From Bacillota bacterium (GTDB lineage: Bacteria > Bacillota > UBA4882 > UBA10575): DNA of 64,000 bases. The notes under the pieces were generated by a model. That model made no database searches, was not told where the DNA came from, and saw only the letters and a list, made by a program, of their open reading frames with translations. The stretch is taken from the NCBI GenBank assembly GCA_012735135.1, contig JAAYHY010000104.1:1-64000 (forward strand), read 5' to 3'. The stretch's first letter is position 1. Each line of letters begins with the position of its first letter. Position numbers and translations under genes: made by a program. Positions 6,692 through 14,886 of this stretch are shown one piece after another.

Positions 6692-9062
6692 GAAGCTTAA
6701 TTTCGATAACTTTCTAATCTTTGACGGTGCCATGGGCACGATGCTGCAAGCCTCCGGAATGAAGGGAGGAGAGCTGGCGGAGAGGTATAACCTGGAAAAG
6801 CCGGAGGTCATTTCAGGGATTCACCGCGCTTACCTCGCGGCGGGCGCGGAGGTGATCACCACCAATACTTTTAGCGCCAACCGGTTTAAGCTGGCGGAGG
6901 CCGGTTTGGACTTGGCCGAGGTCATCGGCGCGGCGGTGGCCATTGCCCGTCAGGCGGCCGGCCAACGCCTGGTCGCTTTGGATATCGGGCCGTTGGGGCG
7001 ACTGATGGAGCCCTACGGCAACTTAAGTTTTGAGGCCGCCTATGAGGCCTTCGCCGAACAGATCAGGCTTGGCCAAGCGGCGGGCGCCGACTTAATCCTG
7101 ATTGAAACCATGTCCGACCTCTACGAAGCAAAAGCCGCAATCCTAGCGGCCCGGGAGAATGCGGAATTGCCCGTCTTCTGTACAATGACTTTCCAAGCGG
7201 ATGGCCGGACGCTGACCGGGGCCGACCCCCTGACGGTAGTCAATGTGCTGCAAAGTTTGGGTGTAACCGCTTTGGGGATCAATTGCTCGCTCGGTCCCAA
7301 GGAGATTCTGCCTTTGGTCCGTACCGTCCTCAAGTTCGCCCAAGTCCCTGTCATAGTGCAACCCAACGCCGGCCTCCCCCAGCTGATAGGGGAAAAAACC
7401 ATTTACCAAATCATGCCGGCAGAGTTTGCCGCCTACGGCAAAGAAATGGCCATGGCCGGAGTGGGTATCTTGGGCGGCTGTTGCGGCACCACTCCCGATC
7501 ATATCAAAGCCCTGAAGGAAGCGGTGGGCGGTTTAAAACCGGTGGAAAGGAAAGTTCCGCGGCTTACAGCCGCCAGTTCAGCCACTACCACCGTGGCCTT
7601 AGGGGGGGAGATTAAGATCATCGGGGAACGTCTCAACCCCAGCGGCAAGAAGAGATTGAAGGAAGCTTTGCGGGAAGGGGATCTGGATTATCTCCTCCGG
7701 GAAGCGGTGGACCAAAGGGACAACGGCGCCCATATTCTCGATGTTAATGTGGGCCTTCCGGAGATTGATGAAAAAACGGTCATGGTAAAAGTAATCAAAG
7801 AAATCCAAGGTGTCATCAACCTCCCCCTCCAGATTGACAGTGTCCGGCCGGAGGTAATTGAGGCCGCCGTCCGGATCTGCAACGGACGGCCGATTATCAA
7901 TTCGGTCAACGGTGAAGAAAAGGCCATGGCGGCTATTCTTCCCACTGCCAAAAAATACGGTTGCCTGGTGGTGGCCTTGACGATGGACGAGAAGGGCATC
8001 CCGCCCACGGCGGAGGAAAGATTAAGGATTGCGGAACGGATCATCAATAAAGCCGCCGCCTATGGCCTACCCAAGGAAGACATCATCGTTGACTGTTTGG
8101 TCCTAACCGCTTCCGCCCAACAACGGGAAGTTCAGGAAACCATCAAAGCAGTACGTCTGGTCAAAGAAAAACTGGGGGTCAAAACAACACTGGGGGTGAG
8201 TAATGTCTCTTTTGGGCTACCCGCCCGTCCCCTTTTAAACCGGACCTTCCTCGCGGCGGCACTGGCCGCCGGCCTGGATGCGCCGATCATGAATCCACTG
8301 GATGCGGAGATGCGGGACACGGTCCGCGCCTTTAATGTGCTTTGGAATCATGATCGGGAGAGCAGGGACTTTATCAAGGCGTACTCCACGCCGGAAGAGA
8401 AACCGGCACTCCACCCCAGACGGGAACGGAAAGATCTGAAAACTTTGATCATCGCCGGCCTGAAGGAAGAAGCGGCGGCCGTAGTACGGGACCTGCTCAA
8501 AGCGGAGAAAGGACTGGCCATCGTCGATCATTACCTCATCCCCGCCCTTGACCTCGTTGGTGAACGCTACGAAAAGGGGGAGTTATTCCTGCCCCAGCTG
8601 ATCCAAGCGGCGGAGACGGTGAAAAGGGCCTTTGCCGTCATAAAAGAAGACCTGCGTAAAGAGGCTGGCCCGGCCGCGGCGGTCAGCAAAGGAAAGATTG
8701 TCATCGCGACAGTCAAAGGGGATGTCCATGATATCGGCAAGAATATCGTCAAACTTCTCTTGGAGAATTACGGTTTTACCGTTTATGCCCTGGGCAAAGA
8801 TGTGCCCAGCGCCGTCATTGTCGAGAAAGTCCGGGAAGAACAGGCGGCTTTGGTTGGCTTGAGCGCTTTGATGACAACGACCGTCCGGAACATGGCGGAA
8901 GCGCTCACGGCTTTACGCCACGCCTGCCCGGAGGTGAAAATAATGGTGGGCGGCGCCGTGCTCAATGAAGACTACGCCCAAAGGATCGGCGCCGATTTCT
9001 ACGGTAAAGATGCCCGGGAGGCGGTGAAAATTGCGGAAATGGTCTACCGAGAAAAAAACTGA
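6684..9062 (+). CDS. metH: Cobalamin-dependent methionine synthase (MetH), three-domain form
   Basis: Makes methionine and tetrahydrofolate from homocysteine and 5-methyl-THF using B12. The 792 residues contain three modules. The homocysteine-binding barrel starts at LIFDGAMGTMLQ, with zinc Cys ligands in GINCSLGP and GILGGCCGTTPDH. The pterin-binding barrel runs from IIGERLNPSGKKR (about 315-580) and includes DVNVGLPEIDE. The B12 cap plus Rossmann domain carries GDVHDIGKNIV, whose His is the lower cobalt ligand. The C-terminal reactivation module of enterobacterial MetH (about 1200 residues) is missing and is supplied by the overlapping upstream gene. I start at MDKKLNF (6684), with AGGTGGGG ahead of it; the longer ORF is a reading-frame extension. 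Confidence 0.97.
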   Translation: MDKKLNFDNFLIFDGAMGTMLQASGMKGGELAERYNLEKPEVISGIHRAYLAAGAEVITTNTFSANRFKLAEAGLDLAEVIGAAVAIARQAAGQRLVALDIGPLGRLMEPYGNLSFEAAYEAFAEQIRLGQAAGADLILIETMSDLYEAKAAILAARENAELPVFCTMTFQADGRTLTGADPLTVVNVLQSLGVTALGINCSLGPKEILPLVRTVLKFAQVPVIVQPNAGLPQLIGEKTIYQIMPAEFAAYGKEMAMAGVGILGGCCGTTPDHIKALKEAVGGLKPVERKVPRLTAASSATTTVALGGEIKIIGERLNPSGKKRLKEALREGDLDYLLREAVDQRDNGAHILDVNVGLPEIDEKTVMVKVIKEIQGVINLPLQIDSVRPEVIEAAVRICNGRPIINSVNGEEKAMAAILPTAKKYGCLVVALTMDEKGIPPTAEERLRIAERIINKAAAYGLPKEDIIVDCLVLTASAQQREVQETIKAVRLVKEKLGVKTTLGVSNVSFGLPARPLLNRTFLAAALAAGLDAPIMNPLDAEMRDTVRAFNVLWNHDRESRDFIKAYSTPEEKPALHPRRERKDLKTLIIAGLKEEAAAVVRDLLKAEKGLAIVDHYLIPALDLVGERYEKGELFLPQLIQAAETVKRAFAVIKEDLRKEAGPAAAVSKGKIVIATVKGDVHDIGKNIVKLLLENYGFTVYALGKDVPSAVIVEKVREEQAALVGLSALMTTTVRNMAEALTALRHACPEVKIMVGGAVLNEDYAQRIGADFYGKDAREAVKIAEMVYREKN

Positions 9063-9101
9063 GGAGACCAGTTTCCCCCCTCTCCCAAAGAGATAAAGCA
9101 A

Positions 9102-9125
9102 AACCGGGTGGTGAACCACCCGGTT
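9102..9125. terminator. Bidirectional terminator between metH and the reductase
   Basis: AACCGGGTGGT and ACCACCCGGTT form an 11-bp perfect stem with a two-base loop (effectively four), placed between convergent genes. Confidence 0.75.
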
Positions 9126-9130
9126 ATCTA

Positions 9131-10078
9131 CTACGCCAAAGCCTCCTCAATCTTTTGGAGAAGCTCCGGTGCGAGCTTTAGATCGACGGCTTTAACATTC
9201 TCCTCCACCTGTTCCGGACAGCTAGCGCCGATAATGGCCGCACTGATCCCCGATAGGCGCAGCACCCAGGCTAAGGCCAGGCGGGCCAGGGGAATTCCGG
9301 CTTCATCGGCGATCTGCTTAAGCGTTTCCACCTTCTGCAGGTTTTCGGTGGTCAGCAACCGCTGGATAAACTCTTTCCCTGCGGCGGAAGTGGCTCTGCT
9401 CCCTTCGGGTAGGGGCTGGTTCAGACGGTATTTACCGGTCAACACCCCTTGGGCGAGGGGTGAGAAAACCACTTGTCCAATCCCCTCCCGGACACAGACC
9501 GGGAGAATCTCTTCTTCAATCCCCCGTTCAAACATATTGTAACGGGGTTGGTTGGAGATAATCCGGTGCAGGCCCAAGTGCTCCCCAGTGCGCACGGCGT
9601 CGGTGATCTGCGCCGCCGTCCATTCACTGACCCCCGCATAGAGGATCTTGCCTTGGGTGACCAGATCATCCAAAGCCCGTAAGGTCTCCTCCAACGGCAC
9701 GGAGGGGTCGTAACGGTGACACTGGTAAAGATCGATGTAGTCGGTCCGTAGCCGGCGCAGGCTGGCATGGCATTGCTCCATAATATGTTTCCGGCTGAGC
9801 CCCCGGTCATTCGGGCCGTCCCCCATCGGAAAGTAGACTTTGGTGGCCAGCACATAACTCTCCCGGGGATATGGTTGCAAGGCCTCACCCATTACGGTCT
9901 CCGCTGCCCCCCGGCCATAGACGTTGGCGGTATCAAAAAAGTTAACCCCCAGCTCATATGCTTTTTTAATACAAGTCAGGGACCGCTCCTTCTCCACTGA
10001 AACGCCATATGTCAGCCAACTCCCCAAGGCAATCGCGCTGACGCGCAGTCCGCTCTTTCCCAATTGCCGGTACTCCAT
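9131..10078 (-). CDS. Aldo/keto reductase
   Basis: 315-residue NADP(H)-dependent oxidoreductase of the (beta/alpha)8 aldo-keto reductase superfamily, closest in style to the voltage-gated K+ channel beta-subunit-like branch. The catalytic tetrad is readable: Asp and Tyr in FFDTANVYGRG, Lys in VLATKVYFPMG, His in YQCHRYDPS. The C-terminal IIGASCPEQVEENVKAVD is the usual cofactor-phosphate site. The ATG at 10078 has GGAAGGGAG upstream. The substrate cannot be deduced. It is the last gene on this strand before the metH terminator, and about 165 bases separate it from the ABC importer, so it may or may not be co-transcribed. Confidence 0.9.
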   Translation of the reverse strand: MEYRQLGKSGLRVSAIALGSWLTYGVSVEKERSLTCIKKAYELGVNFFDTANVYGRGAAETVMGEALQPYPRESYVLATKVYFPMGDGPNDRGLSRKHIMEQCHASLRRLRTDYIDLYQCHRYDPSVPLEETLRALDDLVTQGKILYAGVSEWTAAQITDAVRTGEHLGLHRIISNQPRYNMFERGIEEEILPVCVREGIGQVVFSPLAQGVLTGKYRLNQPLPEGSRATSAAGKEFIQRLLTTENLQKVETLKQIADEAGIPLARLALAWVLRLSGISAAIIGASCPEQVEENVKAVDLKLAPELLQKIEEALA

Positions 10079-10243
10079 GATTCTCCCTTCCTCCCCGCGT
10101 TTTATCATTCTGAATTTAACCCGTTATGAAGTAAACTTGGACAAAGCAAACGAAAAACCTGCTCCGCCCAGGATTTTTTGTGGTCGGCAAAGGATGAAAG
10201 CGGGTCATATCACGTGTCCCAGTTTACCGGCGGCAGCAACTAC

Positions 10244-11245
10244 CTAGAGCTCTTTATACCGCCGGCAGGCGACCAAGTGCTCCGGTTCCGCTTGAACCAG
10301 TTCCGGTTCGGGCAGGTTCCGGCACTCGTCAGTAGCGAAAAGGCAACGGGGGTGGAAACGGCACCCCGCCGGGATCTGGGCCGCCGACGGGATCTCCCCT
10401 TTAATGGGAATCTCTTTAATCACATTCACCCTCCCCGGGACCGGCTCCGGAACCGCCGCAATCAACGCCCTGGTATAAGGATGCAAAGGATGGTCGATCA
10501 GCTCGCCGGCCGGGCCCATCTCCACAATCCGGCCCAGGTACATGACGGCGATCCGGTCGGTAAAATACCGGGCCGTCGATAAATCATGGGTGATATAAAG
10601 ATAAGTCAGATCCAAGTCTTGTTGGATCTCTTTCATCATGTGCAAGAGTTCCGCCCGGGTGGAGAGGTCGACCATGGAGACCGGTTCATCAGCCACGATA
10701 AAGCGGGGCGAAAGAATCAGGGTCCGCGCCGTGGCCACCCTTTGGCGCTGTCCGCCGCTGAGCATATGGGAAAACCGGTCCAAAAAATCCGAGGGTGGGG
10801 TGAGCTTCACTTTGGTGAGAGCGTCGGCGGCCAGGGCCAACTTTTCCTGTTCATTGCCGCCGAGCCGGTGGATGACCAAAGGCTCGGTGAGCACCTCACG
10901 GATGCGAAAACGGGGATTCATGGAGGCGTAGGGATCCTGGAAGATCATCTGCACCTCCCTTTTATACGCCTGGAGGGCTTCGGGGGATAGGTGGGTCACA
11001 TCCTGCCCCCGATAGAGCATCTGACCGCCGGTGGGATCCATCAGCTTCATGATGAGTTTACCGGTGGTGGTTTTACCACAACCCGACTCCCCGATCAGAC
11101 CGAAAATCTCCCCTTTTTTAATCTGGAAAGAAACCCCGTCCACCGCCCGCACCCAGGTCCTTTGGCCCCGTAATAACTGGCCTAAAGAACGTTTCACCGG
11201 GAACCATTTTTGCAAATTTTTGACTTCGAAGATAACCTCACTCAT
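10244..11245 (-). CDS. Oligopeptide/oligosaccharide ABC importer, ATPase (DppF/OppF type)
   Basis: 333 residues. Walker A GESGCGKTTTGK, signature LSGGQRQRVATA, Walker B FIVADEPVSMVDLS and the switch His in YLYITHDLSTARYF are intact. The C-terminal CRFHPRCLFATDEC segment is the Cys-rich oligo_HPY extension of the Opp/Dpp family. The ATG at 11245 has GGAGG seven bases upstream and overlaps the previous gene by eight bases. As last gene of a binding protein-permease-permease-ATPase-ATPase operon it powers uptake with the upstream ATPase. Confidence 0.95.
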   Translation of the reverse strand: MSEVIFEVKNLQKWFPVKRSLGQLLRGQRTWVRAVDGVSFQIKKGEIFGLIGESGCGKTTTGKLIMKLMDPTGGQMLYRGQDVTHLSPEALQAYKREVQMIFQDPYASMNPRFRIREVLTEPLVIHRLGGNEQEKLALAADALTKVKLTPPSDFLDRFSHMLSGGQRQRVATARTLILSPRFIVADEPVSMVDLSTRAELLHMMKEIQQDLDLTYLYITHDLSTARYFTDRIAVMYLGRIVEMGPAGELIDHPLHPYTRALIAAVPEPVPGRVNVIKEIPIKGEIPSAAQIPAGCRFHPRCLFATDECRNLPEPELVQAEPEHLVACRRYKEL

Positions 11246-12206
11246 GACCACACCTCCAGCAGGCTACAGTATGCGCCGGTTCAACCTCGACAAGCGGCGG
11301 TTCTTCCTGCCGGCAACGCTCCATCACCTGCGGACAACGGAGATGAAAACGGCAACCGGCCGGGGGCGCCAATAAATCCGGTGGTGTACCCGGGATAAAT
11401 GCCAGCTGATCAACCTTCTGCCGCAGGCGGGGTGTGGCTGCCATCAAAAGTTGGGTGTAAGGATGGGCGGCCCTTTGCGGCCCGTAAATCTGCTCATTGG
11501 TCCCAATCTCAACCACCTTGCCCGCATACATGACCATAATCCGGTCGGCCACTTCCGCTTCGGTAGCCAAATCATGGGTGATAAAAATGAAGGAGAGCTT
11601 TAATTGTTCCTTTAGTTGTTTTAGCAAGTTGATAATCTGGGCCTGCACCACCACGTCTAAAGCAGTGGTCGGCTCATCGCAGATGACCACCTGCGGTTCG
11701 AGGAAAAGAGCGGTGGCGATGACGATCCGCTGTTTCATCCCTCCGGAAAGTTCATGGGGATACCGGCGGAGCACATCGGCGGACAGACCCACCAGATTCA
11801 AATATTTAATAATTCTCTCCTCCGCTTCCTGCTTCGTCATCTTCCGGTGGGTAAGAATGGTTTCCATCATCTGTTTCCGGATGGTATAAACGGGAGTCAG
11901 GCAGTTCATCGCCCCTTGAAAGACCATGGCGATCTTCTCCCACCGGATCTGCTTGCGTAACTCATCCTCATTGAGCTTCAGGATATCCAAGCCGTCGAAG
12001 AGGATCTCCCCGGCGACGATCCGCCCCGGCGGGGTCGGCATATTCAAAAGGGCGGTGCCCAATGTGGTTTTCCCGCATCCCGACTCTCCGACCACCCCCA
12101 GGGTCTCTCCGGCGCGCAGGTCAAAGGAGACCCCATCAAGGGCGCGGATCACTCCTTTGCTCGTAAAATAATGCAATTTGATATTTTTGATCGCTAACTT
12201 TTCCAT
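11238..12206 (-). CDS. Oligopeptide/oligosaccharide ABC importer, ATPase (DppD/OppD type)
   Basis: 322 residues. Walker A is GESGCGKTTLG, the signature LSGGMKQRIVIA, and Walker B VVICDEPTTALDV, followed by FIFITHDLATEAEVA. The oligo_HPY tail has CRFHLRCPQVMERC. It begins seven bases after the permease stop with AGGTAGGTG upstream. It forms the heterodimeric motor with the next gene. The importer class moves peptides, but many members next to glycosidase genes move oligosaccharides; a GH10 xylanase lies a few genes away. Confidence 0.95.
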   Translation of the reverse strand: MEKLAIKNIKLHYFTSKGVIRALDGVSFDLRAGETLGVVGESGCGKTTLGTALLNMPTPPGRIVAGEILFDGLDILKLNEDELRKQIRWEKIAMVFQGAMNCLTPVYTIRKQMMETILTHRKMTKQEAEERIIKYLNLVGLSADVLRRYPHELSGGMKQRIVIATALFLEPQVVICDEPTTALDVVVQAQIINLLKQLKEQLKLSFIFITHDLATEAEVADRIMVMYAGKVVEIGTNEQIYGPQRAAHPYTQLLMAATPRLRQKVDQLAFIPGTPPDLLAPPAGCRFHLRCPQVMERCRQEEPPLVEVEPAHTVACWRCGHE

Positions 12207-12213
12207 GGAGCAC

Positions 12214-13617
12214 CTACCTCGTTCTTAATTTTGGATTCAAGATTGTATCCATGGCAAAGCCGACAAAGGCAAAAGTCATGCCCATCAGCGCAATAAAGAG
12301 ACCCGGTGGAATAATCCACCACCATATCCCCTGTAAGACTGCTCCCCCTTGCATTGCATCATGGAGAATCTGCCCCCAGGTGACAATGGTGGCATCCCCT
12401 AACCCAAGAAGACTGACCGAAGCTTCATAGACAATGGAGACCGGAACCTGAAGCGCCATTGAGGCAAAGGCGTAGGGGATGACCTGGGGGAGCATATGTT
12501 TGAAAATGATCCGTCCGCGCGACGCCCCCAGGGCATGGGCGGCCTCCACGTAAATCTCTTCTTTAATCTGCAAGCCCATACTCCGGACGGTCCGGACGGA
12601 ACCAACCCAGAAAAAGGCGCACATCATCAGGATCATCGTCCAGATGCTAGGCTTAAAGACAGCGCTGACTACAATCATCACCGGGAGAAGGGGTATGCTT
12701 TGGAAAACTTCGTAGATCCGCATCATCACCAGATCAACAGCCCCGCCAAAATAGGCGCTGGTTACACCATAAAAAACACCGATAATCACCGCCACCGCCG
12801 AGGTCAGTAAACCGATGAGCAGGGCCCATTTCGTGCCCGCGATCACCCCGCTCCAGATATCCCGCTTGGAAGCATCGGTGCCCATTAAGCCAAAAACCCG
12901 CCCGGCGACCGTAAGGGCTGGTTCTTTCAGAAAAGCGCCGCTCCCTACGGCCACACAGGTTAACTTGATCCGGTATTCACCCTTCAGCGGCACCGGGTTC
13001 CGGAGAATCCCCGGTTCCGCCCGGGCAAAGAAGACCTCCACCGGTTTGACCGTAAATATAGAAACGCCACGGAGAACATCCGGGTCCTCGTAAGTTTTGA
13101 GAAAATCACCGACCGCGCCGGAGGCTTCCTTATCCAAGGAAAGGCGAACCGGGGCTTCACCGCTTAAGCGGATCGACTTTTTGGTCAGTTCAATGCTGAG
13201 GCCGTCGGGCCTTTCCAAATGAACAGCCAGATTAAGCAGGCCTTTCCCCGTCGCCCGCAACAGCAGATCGATCGGTGGCAGATCATACTTGTAATTATAT
13301 GTAAATACCGCCTCCACCATCTGGGTGTTGGCTGCCTTGCGCTCGCTTATTTCAGGTTTATCCAAAACCGCTTGGGGAGTGTAATCTTTCCTTGTGAACC
13401 AATTAACCCAAACCGGCGCCGCGTTTTTCGGGTTATCTTCCCAGTAGGTAATATCCCGCCACCGTCTCCCGGTCTCCGGGAAAGGGATTAACACCGGTTC
13501 CAAGATAACAATCAAAAGAAAGAGGCCGAACATGACCAAACCAACCATTCCGTACCTGACTTTACGGAACTCGCCCCAGAAATCGCGCAATGTCTCCCGT
13601 AAATCTTTCAACTTCAT
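12214..13617 (-). CDS. ABC importer permease, DppC type with large extracytoplasmic insertion
   Basis: 467 residues against about 300 for an ordinary DppC. The first membrane helix (YGMVGLVMFGLFLLIVILEPVL) is followed by roughly 190 non-membrane residues (about 45-235) rich in charged and beta-strand sequence before the remaining helices begin (WALLIGLLTSAVAVIIGVFYG). The cytoplasmic coupling motif EAAHALGASRGRIIFKHMLPQ is intact. The start codon overlaps the stop of the upstream permease (ATGA). The insertion probably makes an extra extracytoplasmic domain touching the binding protein; it shows no family I recognise. Confidence 0.9.
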   Translation of the reverse strand: MKLKDLRETLRDFWGEFRKVRYGMVGLVMFGLFLLIVILEPVLIPFPETGRRWRDITYWEDNPKNAAPVWVNWFTRKDYTPQAVLDKPEISERKAANTQMVEAVFTYNYKYDLPPIDLLLRATGKGLLNLAVHLERPDGLSIELTKKSIRLSGEAPVRLSLDKEASGAVGDFLKTYEDPDVLRGVSIFTVKPVEVFFARAEPGILRNPVPLKGEYRIKLTCVAVGSGAFLKEPALTVAGRVFGLMGTDASKRDIWSGVIAGTKWALLIGLLTSAVAVIIGVFYGVTSAYFGGAVDLVMMRIYEVFQSIPLLPVMIVVSAVFKPSIWTMILMMCAFFWVGSVRTVRSMGLQIKEEIYVEAAHALGASRGRIIFKHMLPQVIPYAFASMALQVPVSIVYEASVSLLGLGDATIVTWGQILHDAMQGGAVLQGIWWWIIPPGLFIALMGMTFAFVGFAMDTILNPKLRTR

Positions 13618-14657
13618 GCTTTACCACCCACCTTAATCCTGGGATCAAGGACACCGTAGATCAGATCCAGGAGGACGAGCCCCGAAAGGTAAAAGAGGGT
13701 CGTGACCGCCAGATTCCCCATAAGGACCGGAATGTCATTCTGTTGGATCGCCACCCAATAAAGATTGCCCATCCCCGGCCAACTAAAGATCCCCTCGAAA
13801 ATTAACCCGCCGCCGACCGAGAAAAGCAGGGATAGAATGGACATGGTGGCGATAGGCGGAGCGGCTGAACGCAGGGTATGGCCATAAAGGACTTGGCGCT
13901 CGGAAAGGCCCCTCGCCCGCGCCGCCATAATATAATCTTCCTGCAAGGTACTGAGGACAATGTTTCTGGTCAGATAAGCCCGGCCCCAGAAACCGATCAG
14001 TACCAGAGTGAGCAGGGGAAGCGCCAGGTGATAGAGGAGATCAAGAACATAAGCGAAGCCTTGGGGCGGTGGTACGGAATGAAGGCCCCCCGAAGGGAAA
14101 ATGGCAATTTTATATACAAAAAGCATGATCAAGATCATCGCCACCCACCAGGTGGGCATCCCGTAAACTACCATTGTCATAATGGAGGTGGATTGGTCGA
14201 GGAATTTTCCTGGTTTTTGTGCCTTTTTCATCCCCAAGAGCACCCCGATGATAATGTCAATGGCCGTGGCCAGCGTAAAGAGGAGGATGGTCCGGGGGAT
14301 CTTCTCGCCAACGATGGTTAAAACCTTCCGTTCGCCGGCGGCTGAACGAATAATGGTCGAATTACCAAAGTCAAATTTTAAAGTACTGATCGCCCGCCAG
14401 AAGACTCGCGAAAGAAACGGTTCGTCCAAATGGTATCTTTTATAGTGAAAAGCCAGTCGTTCTTCTTGATACCGCTTTAATTCCGCCGCGCTCATAATAT
14501 GGCTTTGCACCATCATCTCCTGTTTGACCTGCTCCCCTATTTGGGCCCGGATCGTCTTTTCCATTACCGTATTAAACAAAGCGGAGTAAATAAAGATAAT
14601 GATGACATAAGTAAAAAAAACAGAGACAATACGGCGGATTACATATTTCCAGTACAT
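13614..14657 (-). CDS. ABC importer permease, DppB type
   Basis: 347 residues with an N-terminal helix (RRIVSVFFTYVIIIFIYSAL), an extracytoplasmic segment with KRYHLDEPFLSRVF, then five helices. The EAA-like loop ARGLSERQVLYGHTLRSAAPP contacts the ATPases. I prefer ATG at 14657 (GGGGTG nine bases upstream) to a GTG four codons earlier. It is separated from the binding-protein gene by a terminator-like hairpin, so the membrane components are probably made in smaller amounts than the binding protein. Confidence 0.92.
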   Translation of the reverse strand: MYWKYVIRRIVSVFFTYVIIIFIYSALFNTVMEKTIRAQIGEQVKQEMMVQSHIMSAAELKRYQEERLAFHYKRYHLDEPFLSRVFWRAISTLKFDFGNSTIIRSAAGERKVLTIVGEKIPRTILLFTLATAIDIIIGVLLGMKKAQKPGKFLDQSTSIMTMVVYGMPTWWVAMILIMLFVYKIAIFPSGGLHSVPPPQGFAYVLDLLYHLALPLLTLVLIGFWGRAYLTRNIVLSTLQEDYIMAARARGLSERQVLYGHTLRSAAPPIATMSILSLLFSVGGGLIFEGIFSWPGMGNLYWVAIQQNDIPVLMGNLAVTTLFYLSGLVLLDLIYGVLDPRIKVGGKA

Positions 14658-14842
14658 TCGGTCTATCACCCCATCCGCAACAACATTGCTGTTTTTCCGT
14701 TGTTTCCCGCTTCAAGCCCTCTCCTGGAGGCCCGGTATTTATTTTCTCCAACCATATCTGTCCACCGGAGAGAAACACAACGGGTCATAGCCAGCTTTCT
14801 CTTTGAGTAGCTCTTGAGGAAACCAAGTAATCCATTAAGAAA

Positions 14843-14866
14843 GGGCGCTCCCTTCCGGGAGCGCCC
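14843..14866 (-). terminator. Hairpin between binding-protein and permease genes
   Basis: GGGCGCTCCC and GGGAGCGCCC form a perfect 10-bp stem followed on the minus strand by TTTCTT. Because the permease genes lie downstream on the same strand, it likely works as a partial terminator that keeps binding-protein mRNA more abundant. Confidence 0.7.
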
Positions 14867-14886
14867 CGGTTTATTTCCGGCAATGG

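Noticed and set aside
7283-7615. 110-codon ORF inside metH
   Set aside because: Lies wholly inside the MetH frame, with no ribosome site and no family resemblance; a high-GC shadow like the others over metH.
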